DNA from: Allium sativum
Lineage: Eukaryota > Streptophyta > Magnoliopsida > Asparagales > Amaryllidaceae
Length of the DNA stretch: 64,000 bases
Direction: 5' to 3'
NCBI GenBank assembly: GCA_030737875.1
Contig: CM060910.1
Coordinates: 248,218,427 to 248,282,426 of the forward strand
Of this stretch, positions 45,833 to 56,655 are shown piece after piece; position 1 is the stretch's first letter, and each line of letters starts with the position of its first letter. The notes under the pieces are model-generated. The model worked only from the letters and a program-made list of their open reading frames with translations, had not been told where the DNA came from and made no database searches. Made by a program: the position numbers and the translations under genes.

Positions 45833-48800
45833 GGAATATTCACATTTTTGGCATGTTTTCAAAAGATGCTAGTACAGACAAATCAAGTCATACTGTATTC
45901 GGATAGTCTTAGGTAGCTACAATTCGAATAGTTAAACCTATTTCAGAAAATATTTTACTAACACAAGGAGATTTCATCAAAGCACAACAGATATTATGAT
46001 TTAGTAGGGACTTGAACCTATGAAGGTGACTAAAAAGTCATATGTCCAAGTATTTGACTTAGAGGTGCTTAATGGGCCAGCACCAAAATGTTAAAAACGT
46101 TCAGTTCTGTCATGTGTTCGGAAAATATGGATTAAAATACAGTCTTCATTTCAAACTTGAGTATGCTTTCTGGACTTTTGGTGCTCATTATGCTGGCCAG
46201 TTGGATTATTATGACCGTTCATTCCTTCCAATATTCTTTTTAGTTATATTTACCGAATAAAAATATAAGAGTAGCATCATACTTGGACACACCAAACTGG
46301 CAAGAAAAGATCTCAGAAGTTCATTTCAGTATAATCCTAATAACTATCACACTTAATTAATCAAATTAATCATTGCAATTAATAAAAATTTTGGACCTTG
46401 ACTGCTTGAAGAAAATCGATCCAACTTGTCGGTCACTTCCTTACCGACCGACCAGAGATCATGCATGAATGAGGTCTGATTGAGGTCTGCGCCATAATGA
46501 TCTAAGGTTCAGGGTTATTTGATATCAGACCACGGAAGTGTCGGATCATGAAAACACTGGTTGAAACCTTGCATGAGGAGCCACAAGGGACGTTGACCCT
46601 CGTTCACTGAAGCTTTAAGAATGCTACAAAGCATATGCTAATTTCATACATGATGGGATGCTCACATTTTGCTACTCCATCGTGGAACGGTAGGTATGAA
46701 GCATCAGGCTAAGCCGATAACCAATGACGTAAACATAACAACGCATGGGAGACGTATATATATTTAATAGCAAGTCGTTGGAGGGTTCGAAGAAAGGAGT
46801 GGTTGGTGCCCGTCTCTTTCGCCAGCCACACATGCGTGATCGCCCCAGAAAAAATGGCCGACTAACCCTGTTTTCATGTGATTACTGTACGCATGTTTAT
46901 CCGAAATGCAAATCATGTCCTTTTCAAAGTCAAAAACTTTCTGCAGCTACACGATTTGATCACGAGATTGAGCGAAATTTACATTATTTCTTTGCTGCTT
47001 TTGCGAAAGTCTCTGAATAAGTTGAAATTTGAAACATTTCATCACGTTTGATGATATGTGAATAAGATGAAAGAGATTCGGTAGAATAATGACTGATAAA
47101 ATGCATATTAATAATGTATGGCTAAATTGATTATGCCAAGTGTTGAAAATTAATCATGTGAAATATTGAAGAATGAAAAGACAATCCATTTTCAAATCTA
47201 AAGAATGAAATAATTATGCCAAGTATTTCCTCGTTGTGCAAAGCTATCCACCATATAGAGTGATCCACCTAAACAAAAGAAGAGAAAACGACACATTTGT
47301 TATGCATGAGCATACAATATTAACATAGAGATCTCTATCTGTATATGGCAGAGAATGTTAACCAAGCTTGTGCTTACGTACCGGTATTCTACCCGATAAT
47401 GTTTCTCACTTTCTCCATTTACTAAGCACATCACTTCCATATACTCTCTTCAGTATATCATTAGCCTTTAAAGACCTGCATACATCACCATTATTTAGTT
47501 CATTTCTCATATTTAAGTTAAAACAAAGTAGTAACATTTAAGTTAATTTACAGAAGGTTGGTATCTATGTTTTCTTAAATAATTTTTGGTGTTATTAAAA
47601 GTTTAATGTTTGTTAGTAAAAAATGGATACTTTTTAAATATAGATATTACTAGCTAACAGCCTGACAGAAGTTTTTTTTTTCCTTCTCCGGAAATGATAT
47701 GAAATATAGATCATCTTCCTTCAACGTTCTATGTTTTTATTGTAGTTACACATTGGTGGGTTGCATCTAGGCCAAGTCATCCCATCTAGTCATTGAAGAA
47801 CTTTTCGTGTCTTCTAACTTCATCGCGCCTAATAGTGATGTTGGCTTGTTGCATACGTAGTTGAATGTAAATTAATCGTACGTGAGTTCTATAATGTTGT
47901 GACTTGCGAGTGACTAATGCATATGCATGTATTAAATATAATAATGGTAAAGTCAGTGTTTGTTATGTAAGTGTGTAACAAATTGTATCATTTAGAAATC
48001 ATATTACAAAAGAAAAAGAAAAACATATCTCATACCTTATTGCCTCAGAATGAAGCAATCAAATAAGCTTTTAGTGAATGATAAAATAAAGTGAAGTAAC
48101 AATTGACAAGGGACATGCGTATTTATACTGGTGCATTGGAAATATCTAGAAATAAAAGGTATTTTGACCCAAACGCATTTGATTTGTTCTCAAACCTACA
48201 CGTAAGCTTAAGATATAGTACACGTTTGAAATTGAAATAAATTGTATGTTAATAATGACAGAAGATTTAATTAAAATGAGTATAGAAACAAACGTAAAAA
48301 ATAATGTTAATAGAATTGTTAATATGCATATTGATTACGCATTTAAAATTTGAACGCGCATCAAAAAACAAAAAGAATAAATAAAAAAGATTTAAAAAAA
48401 AAAGAAATAAATACAGAGAGGATAATTTCAGTATACTAAAAAAGGAAGATAATAAAATAGAATTAATGAGAATAATACCAAAATTTTGAAGGTTGACGTA
48501 AACATTCATGTAGATAAATTCAGAATGAAAATATATAAATATAAGTTAGAGAAATAATGTGCATCATAAATGGTATGAATTCAAGAAATAAAAGGGAGTT
48601 TGATTATGTAAATTAAGCAACATTCTATTTTAAATTGGATATGCGCATATTGATGGTACACGTTTGAAGTTGAAATATATTGTGTATTAAAAATGGCAGA
48701 AGATTTAATTAAAATGATTATACAAACAAACGTAAAAAATAATGTTAGTAGAATTATTAATGCGCACGTTGATTACGCATTTAAAATTTAAATACAAAGA

Positions 48801-49180
48801 GGGTAATTTTGGTATTTCACGGTCGGACCAAAAATATGTGTTTCCAAGAGAATTATTAATATATATATATATATATACATATATAATGATTTTGAGGTTA
48901 GACAAGAGGTTTGTATACGCGTAATGTTATTTTATTTTCATAGTCATAATGCTTCAAGGTTGAAAATCAACTGTTGTCAAGCTGAAATTTGGTCGGTTCT
49001 TAATCATTGTTTTTAAGATGTTGTTTGCAACTGTTAATTTGAATAAAAATAACATATTCAAACAATATTTTAAACCAACATTTGAGACATGTTTAAAAAG
49101 TTGAGAAGTTTACAGTGTGGGTTAAACATAATCAAATACTATAGACTTTTGGTATTATTGAGATATTTTGTTTTGTTACT
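45833..49180. other. Unassigned AT-rich DNA
   Basis: I recognise no gene or element. ORFs at 46072-46260 and 46745-47020 (91 codons; contains CDYCTHVYPKCKSC) have no family I know. On the minus strand, 47476-47402 reads like a terminal exon (TATGCAG acceptor, then open codons to a TGA), but nothing upstream supports a gene. A segment of about 140 bp is repeated: 48222-48363 and 48659-48800 share TTTAATTAAAATGA, AAACGTAAAAAATAATGTTA and GATTACGCATTTAAAATTT. A TA run lies near 48860. Confidence 0.4.
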
Positions 49181-49905
49181 GTTGGAAATATTTCATATAT
49201 GTAATGAATTTATTTGAAAATCAGCTGCAAGTTACCAAAGACTTATTATTGAGTAATTAATGCAATAGAGCCGTTGAAAGTTATAATGACAATACATTTA
49301 CATATATCTAAATATATTTATGAGCCATTATTATGATTGAACAACAACGGTCATACATGCATGTAACCTTTTATGGAGCTGTTACAAAAGGAAAAATATA
49401 TGGTATTTAAATATTGCAATGAATGATAATCAGTTAAGATTTATTATCATTTATCTCTTTTGGAACATGCAAATTTACATGTTAAAAATTTCAATATTTT
49501 TTCTTTTATTTAATAATGGTATTTATTACAGACCAATTTCCTCCCACTAACCTGGCTTATGTTACTCTTCTTTTTTTGTCTATATAAGGTATATAATATA
49601 CAAATCCTCAAAAACAACAATCTTTTTCTCTTACTCTCTTCAAAAAACTCTTGTCTTCATTGATATATTTTTTATCAAAAATACAAAAAAAGAAGTATAA
49701 TTTTTAATTGAAATGCAAATCAATCTCAATTTGTTGTGCAAGCAAATTGAGATTATAGAAGAGGCTAATTTATCCTAGAGGCAGCAGCGAAAGGTACGAA
49801 CTACTTTGTACCATTGAATAGATCGCCGAAATGTCTTCAAGAGAGCGACTTAGTACGTGACTCAAACATTAGTTTTCCAACAAACTGAAGACATTCAGAC
49901 AACTA

Positions 49906-50415
49906 ATGGCTTTCGCTTCTTCTGCTGCTGCAAACAATGGGTTAGTAGAGATGCAATCTCATGAGCCTCAGAAAATAACTCATGAGATCATCTCCAAAGG
50001 TATGGCTTTGACTGAACAATTTCAAATTTTGTAATATTGGCAAATTGCCCCCTAGATGATTTTTTTTTTAAGAATGTGCTAAGGCACAGGACTAAGAATT
50101 TTCCTTAGAGAGCTTGATCATTCACCTTCATATTGAGGAGAAGGCACGCAAATAGAAACAGAAAGAGAAATTGCTAGTTACCAGAAACAACAACACTAAA
50201 AAGACCAAACCACCTATTTTGAAAACGAATGCGAAAGCATCCTAAAATAAAAATCATCGCAACAAACTGAATTGGAACCCGCAAGGGAACCAAAAAAGGA
50301 CAGCAGTAACCAATCCGAAAGAGTGAACCTGGACAGTTGTTTCTCTGTTACAATTGTGGAAAACCAGGTCATATGGCACGTAATTATCGGAACAGACCAG
50401 GCCCTGCACCGTAGG
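49906..50415 (+). pseudogene. gag: Copia gag remnant
   Basis: It starts with ATG 49906 (MAFASSAAANNG), then falls out of frame. An internal piece is missing between about 50000 and 50040. A single CCHC-like knuckle, CYNCGKPGHMARNY, at about 50338-50379, has its last cysteine replaced by tyrosine. Several stops are present. Confidence 0.7.
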
Positions 50416-53400
50416 CTAACCTGACTGAGGAGCCTGTTATGTTTACTGAGATTCACCTTGTTGATGGATAAGAGGGTTGGTGGGTAGATACTGGTCCTTC
50501 TCACCGTGTCTGCTATAATCGTGATATGTTCATACATACACGGCTGCTGATAATCAGAAGGTGCTTCTCACACCATTAATGTTGCTGGGGTTGGAAATGT
50601 AGAAATCAAATTTACCTTTTGGAAAGGACTGTAAACCTTGAAATTAATTTTGATTGAAATAAGGTTGATTTAAGTACAATTAAGATTGAGCAAATCTTTA
50701 TATATTAAAATGTTCACTTTCTAGTTTTGAGAACATTTAATTAGAATGATAAATGATATAGTAATTTTGATAGAAAATTTATGTTACATTTATATTTGAC
50801 CTATAGTTACTATTTTAAAAATGTGACCTTGGTATTAGAAAACTTGGACCTTCGAAATTAATTCGTGTGAACCACTTAAAGAAATGTGTAAAAATAATCT
50901 CTATTTTTTTTACATTTATTGACGATTATTTTGATGTCACTTATGTACATCTTATGGACAATAAGAATTAAGTAGAAGAAGGTTTTTTTTTGAAAATGTC
51001 ACTAAAATTGTGATTAATTATATGCAAAAATTGAAAATGCATTTATTATAAATGGGCATTAATTACATGCATAATGTTTTTTTTTTTGAATGTCATTAAG
51101 AAATGACATTACTCAAATGATGTAGATTTAATAATCAATGAGTGTATTTTATGTGAAAATGAATAACATATACTAGACATGGACACCGCTATTTTATCAC
51201 TTTATTAACGGTTGTTCTGATTTCACCTATGTACATCTCATGAAAAATAAAAGTGATGCATTCGATATGTTTAAGGCATTCAAAACTAAAATTGAAAATT
51301 AGTCAAACAAGAATATTAAAGGACTTAGTATTGATAGAGGAACATAATATGAATCTAGTTCTATTCTGAATTACTATAAACTACATGGCATTATACATGG
51401 AAGAACTGCACCTTATTGATATGAAATGAATGGTAGAGCTAAAAAAAAGAGGACCTTTACCGAATTAATAGTTTCCATTTTATTAAATTCTGGTGCAGCA
51501 AAATATCGGTGAGGGGGATATATTATTAACAGTGTGTTATGTACTAAATACAATCCCTAAATCGAAGAGTAAAATTTCACATTTTGAAATTTTGAAAAAT
51601 TACAAATCCAATATGTCCTATTTTAGAACTTGGGGATGTTTGACATATGTTTGTATTCCAAACCCTAAGAGAATAAAATTAGCAAATAGACCATATGAAT
51701 GTGTATTTATTGACTATGCAATTGATAACAAAGTATACAGATTTTATAATATAAATACACATAATATAATTGAATCAAATGATGTTGAATTTTATGAAAA
51801 AGAAAAAAAAATCCTTTTAAATTAAGGAACAGTGGGGGCACATCAAGTAATTTATTACTTGTAAGAACAGAACCTAATGAACATTCTGAAAATGAATCTA
51901 GAAGAAGTAAAAGAGCAAGAACAACAAAAGATTTTGATTCATTTTTTGTGCTTTTACTAAAGATGAGGATCTCTTAAACCTCCAAGAGATCTTATCTTCA
52001 CTAGATGCCGATTTTTCGCCAGAGGCTATAAATAAATGAGATGGATTCTTTAGAATCCAATAAGACTTGGCACTTAGTTGATTTACCACTTGGTTGTAAA
52101 TCAATAGGTTGTAAATGGGTGCTTAAAAAGAAATTAAAACCTGATGGCACTGTCGATAAATATAAATCCCGTCTAGTAACTAAAGGTTTTAAACAAAGAG
52201 AAAATGTAGTTTTGTTCAACACTTTTTCACTTGTAAGAGGAATTACATCCATTCGGGTATTAATTTCACTTGTGTCTATTCATAATTTATTAATTCACCA
52301 AATGGATGTTAAAACTACTTTATTTTTAAATGGTTAATTCGAAGAAGAAATTTGTATGGACGAACCTGAAGACTTTGTAGTTTCTGTTCAAGAACATAAA
52401 ATTTGCAAAATAGATAAATCATTATATTGTTTAAAACAAGCCCATAAGCAATGGCATGAAAATTTGATAACTTAATAATCTCAAATGTTTTTAGTGTTAA
52501 TGAAAGTGACAAATGCATTTATTATAAATCATAAAATGACATTTGCACTATTATATGTTTGTATGTGGATGATTAACTTATTTTTGGATCAAACATTCAT
52601 GTCATAAACACAGTCAAATCTTTATTAAGTGTTGACTTTGATATGAAAGATCTAGGTGAGCCGAGTGTAATCCTTTGTATTAAAATTACTAGGTCATAGA
52701 ATATACTTTCTTTGGATCAATCTCGTTACATTGAGAAGATACTTAAGAAATACAATTACTTTGACTGTAAACTTGCATGTACACCATATGATCCCAGTGT
52801 AAAGTTATTTAAAAACACCGGTGAAGGTGTAAGACAATATGGTTATGCAAGCATCATTGGCAACGTGGTATGTCATTGATTGTATTAGACCCGACACTGC
52901 CAATGTCATGGGATTATTATGCAGGTTTATCGGCAGACCTAGTATAGAGCATTAACATGTTATTGAGAGGGTCATGAGTTCCCTAAAATAAACCATGAAC
53001 CTTGGATTACATTATGAAAATTTCCAGCTATTCTTGAAGGTTATTCCGATGCAGACTAGAACACTTTATATGATGATTCAAAAGTGACCAATGACTATAT
53101 ATATTTAGCATTACTGGAGGAGTTGTTTCTTGAAAAATCCAGGAAACATATTATTTTGACTCAATCTACAATAGAGACCGAGATAATAGCACAACCCACA
53201 ACTAGTGAAGAAGCAGAGATCTAAAGAAATCTGCTAGTTAAGGTCTCCATAAGGGAAAAACCAACACCAGTGGTTTAATATATTGCGATAGATCCGCGGC
53301 TATTGCAAAAAGCACAGAACCGTTATTACAACAGTAGAAGACGACAGTCGTAAGCACAATACTGTAAGAGAAAATCACATATGTAGTGATGACAACTTGA

Positions 53401-53570
53401 CGGCTATTAAAAAAGGGACAGAACCGATATTATAACGGTAAGAAATGACAGTCGTATGCATAGTATTGTTAGAGAACATCACACATAAAGTGATGATAAT
53501 TTGGCAGATCCTATAACGAAAGGACTAACCAAAAAGAAAGTTTTAATGATTCTAAAAGAATGAGACTATT
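50416..53570 (+). pseudogene. pol: Copia pol remnant (protease, integrase, RT, RNase H)
   Basis: Protease: EGWWVDTGPSHRVCYN near 50475, the Copia D-T-G site. Integrase: fragments near 51300-51480 (IKGLSIDRGT, HGIIHGRTAPY), then an open stretch at 51493-51825 with YFRTWGCLTYVCIPNPK. RT: NKTWHLVDLPLG and DGTVDKYKSRLVTKGFKQ (52060-52200), HQMDVKTTLFLNG, then YVDD near 52565 followed by a stop. The RNase H tail ends DPLTKGLTKKK at about 53515. Large deletions and many stops break it, and the integrase catalytic core is mostly missing. Confidence 0.82.
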
Positions 53571-53724
53571 TCCCTGAGATTGAGGTGTCATACACAATGG
53601 TAACCCGACCTAAATGATTGGAGATCCCAAGAATTATGTTCAATGGGTAAAAACAAGTTGTGTTGTGATGGTAGATGAACACGCTAAATTTATATATTAA
53701 AAAGCAGGTATTCCTGAAGTGATT

Positions 53725-53830
53725 ATAGGATGAGTTAATAGAACCTCTTAATGAGATCTATACTCTTAATAAGAATAATAGGATGAGTTAATTGAACCTC
53801 ATAATGAGATCTATACTCTTAATAAGAATA
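53725..53830. repeat. 53-bp tandem duplication
   Basis: Two units, 53725-53777 and 53778-53830, both run from ATAGGATGAGTTAAT to CTTAATAAGAATA with few differences. They lie at the junction of the Copia trailer and the LINE fragment. Confidence 0.88.
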
Positions 53831-54258
53831 TCACCTCTGACCCGCAGTGTTCACTGTGCCTCCTCCAAGATGAAACCCTTGATCATCTCTTCAGAGAATG
53901 TGATTTCTCTTTTGCGCTTTGGGCTGCTGTTTTCTCCTTTCTGCTCGGTTGTATTCCTATCCTCCCACCCTTCTTCGACCATCGGAATTTCAACCACCCA
54001 GATGCCAGGATGGCCTCTCCCTTAGCCATTTTTTGCTGGAGCATTTGGAAAGAAAGAAACGCTCATGTGTTCAATAAACCCGAAAAATGCTTTTTAGGAG
54101 TTTGGAACTACATCATATATTTGTTTACATTATGGACAGGTTGTGCTCACCCAGCTCACTTCGGATCCACCCTTCCTGCACCACCTTCTCCAAGCACTCA
54201 GGGAAGCAGCTCGGCTTTTACACTGATGGCTTGCTCCAGTTCTCCGCGGGTCCTTTGA
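53800..54258 (+). pseudogene. 3' fragment of a LINE ORF2 (zf-RVT region)
   Basis: The frame is open to the stop at 54258. It encodes the zinc-binding segment found after the reverse transcriptase of plant L1-type LINEs: CSLCLLQDETLDHLFRECDF near 53848-53907, then FCWSIWKERNAHVFNKPEKC near 54028-54087. The catalytic RT and endonuclease are absent, so it is a 5'-truncated copy. The last 40 residues are S/P-rich, perhaps frameshifted. Confidence 0.75.
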
Positions 54259-54469
54259 TGCATGTCTTTTGGTATATAATAGTATGCTTGTTTACCCTTA
54301 TGGCGGCTCATGTTTTTTCGTATGCTTTTACAGACTAGAAACTATTATGCCCCTGGTCGGGCCTGTCAATCAGATTATTATCGTACTTATAATATTATGG
54401 TAATCGGCTGTGTAGCTTCACGCTACACACCCATCTCTCTCAAAAAAGAGAAGGATGCACACTCCAGAA
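54259..54469. other. Short unassigned spacer
   Basis: It includes a perfect 12-base inverted repeat, GTGTAGCTTCAC with GCTACACA-type text (54410-54430). No gene was recognised. Confidence 0.3.
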
Positions 54470-55114
54470 GCAGCAATAAGACATGGTGTTCCCATGCAGG
54501 TACCTAGGGAAGTTGATTTCGCTAAGTTGTGCAAAGACTACGTTTCTTTGGGTGGCAAGCCGTTTGTTGGCACAGAAGCTACAATCAAGATTTAGAATTG
54601 GTTGGATACTTGTTTTTGGATTTTGGGAGATTTAGGAATTGACGATGTAGTAAAAAGGGAACTTGCATCGAGGCAGCTGCAAGGACGAGGGATGGATTGG
54701 TGGAACTTTATCACTTTGAAGACTCCAGAGGACCAATGTAACGACTCGCATTTTACGTATTGGAGGATCGTAAAATAATTTTATTTAATTCCTTGTGGGT
54801 TGGATCATTCTCATATTTTGATATGATGGTTATGGGGATGTAAGACATGTCCATATTTTTTACCAATTTCATTTGTGACCATTTTCCCCCTGTCAATTTT
54901 GTATAGGGTATGACTTATGACTGTGATCGAATCAGGACCTGGATTGATTTTAATGGAAAGGAAATGGTGTTTCCAATTCGTAGATTGGTCACATTAAAGA
55001 TTTGGTCCAGTGGTTTGGGAAGAATCACTGTTTTAGTGCTCCACAATTTCTGAACAACCTAATTAGTCATTAGTGGGCTGATCAGAGAGGCCCATTAGTG
55101 GGCTGATAGTTTGA

Positions 55115-55124
55115 CTATAAATAG
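55115..55124 (+). promoter_or_regulatory. TATA box of the solo LTR
   Basis: CTATAAATAG lies about 380 bp inside the LTR, close to the TATA position in the chromovirus LTRs (about 360 bp in). This suggests a related family and sense orientation. Confidence 0.55.
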
Positions 55125-55674
55125 AGGGGTAGAGGCAAGGAGAATGGTTTAGTTTCTTCATTTCTCATTTGGTTGAGCTTGTGATCATCCTTGCTCAATC
55201 AAATACATCTCTCCTTCATTAAAATCTTAGATCTACATTAGAAGATTGAACACCTACATCAGAGAAGGCTAAATCAACATAAAGAGAGAGTAGATCGCAT
55301 CAAATTGAGAGATTTAAGATTGTTCTTCGCTGTCCGGATTAGAGAATAGTCGTTTTCAAGCTACTTTGAAGATTTGGTGAGTGATAAGCATTTCTCACGC
55401 GGATTCAATCGAGCATATGGGTTGTTTGATCTTATTTTCATCATTTCAAGTTGTTTTCATTTATATCTACATCATAGTGTGTAAGTTTTCATTCGAATCA
55501 CCATAGGATCAAATTGTAATTTGGTGAATTTCATATGTGTTGATGTATTAATGATTGGTTGAAGACTGCTTGATTTTGTTATTGAATCGTTGGTTGAATT
55601 GCACGAGTTTGGATCATGGTTGATTTCAATTTTGATCTAGTTGAGTGCATGAGTTTCTTGGTTGGCAAAATATT

Positions 55675-56190
55675 ATGGATCGACTCTAGATCAGCATGGA
55701 TCGGGCAAGGCAATTGAGTGGATCGGAGGTTCACGTGCTGGTGGATCGAAACCGATCCATTGAGGGATCAATTTTCCAAAATATTGGATGACAGCGTTTG
55801 GCAAACACTGTAGAAGGTGGTGGATCGGGCACGATCCACGCGTGAATCGAGCACGATCCAGGCATGGATCGGGCAGGCCAAACGGATGGATTGCGCATGC
55901 TAAAAATAGTGGATCGATCATGTTTTGAAGGATGGATCAAGCATTTGGCAAAGGATGGATCGTAACCGACTGACAGTGTTTGGCTAAACACTGTGGAAAG
56001 TTGTGGATTGGGCACGATCCATTGGTGGAGCGGATCAGAGAAAAATGATGGACTGCGTGGTGTTTTGATGGATCTACACAAGTCCAGACCCATGGATCGC
56101 AATCGGTCCATGGTGGATCGGTGAGAGGCAATGACAGCGTTTATGAAACGCTGTAGAAAGCTGTATGAAACGCTGTGAATTTTAATACTT
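55675..56190. repeat. GGATCG/CGATCC palindromic repeats in the solo LTR
   Basis: GGATCG or its complement occurs more than a dozen times, often as GGGCACGATCCA. It is interleaved with about 190-bp spaced hairpins: ACAGCGTTTGGCAAACACTGT (near 55790), ACAGTGTTTGGCTAAACACTGT (near 55971) and ACAGCGTTTATGAAACGCTGT (near 56133). Minus-strand ORFs here only translate the repeats. Confidence 0.75.
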
Positions 56191-56610
56191 CATGCACGTT
56201 GCTCCGACCTGAGCTATGCAACAATGAGATCTCCCTTGACCCTTGCCGGATGTGATTGACGGTCCCCCATAATACTCTAACTTGGGGACTTCTTACTCTG
56301 GTTGTTCCAAGATTCTCTGCTAGTCGAACCACGTCCAGTAGATGACCTACTCGATGAGGAAATATGCACCCAGTATGTACTCCTTTTATGCAATTAAGAA
56401 CTCCCTTTACCCTTTTTTTGAAATCCCTTTCACTTTCTCGATTCCAATTCAACTTCTCTTTTTTGAGTTGACATAACAAACTGTGCGAGCCTCCCAACAT
56501 CCCCTATTTCTTTGTTTGGGCCAAGAGAGGTAGGATTTAGCTACTTTCATTTTGTAGTATTACTTACTAGAATTAAGAAATAATCTATTGACTTATCAAG
56601 AGTGTGTGTT

Positions 56611-56655
<45 letters not shown>

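Larger units (their letters stand above)
49181..53700 (+). mobile_element. Decayed Ty1/copia element
   Basis: A likely 5' LTR and leader (from TGTTGGAAATATTTC at 49181 to about 49780; promoter-like TATATAAGG near 49580) precede gag and pol remnants. A 3' trailer with CAAGAATTATGTTCAATGGG (about 53620-53650) is typical of Copia ends. No second LTR was found; the 3' side runs into a 53-bp duplication and LINE sequence. The domain order protease-integrase-RT-RNase H confirms Copia. Confidence 0.75.

Noticed and set aside
46745..47020. 91-codon ORF with a C-x2-C...C-x2-C pattern
   Set aside because: The cysteines do not fit a zinc-finger family I know and there is no homology or gene context; kept only as a note in the unassigned region.
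47402..47476. Possible terminal exon of a host gene on the minus strand
   Set aside because: Only one short stretch (about 24 codons) with a plausible acceptor; no upstream exons or family similarity could be found.
55691..56131. Minus-strand ORFs with repeated D-R/D-P text in the solo LTR
   Set aside because: Translation of GGATCG repeats; no domain.
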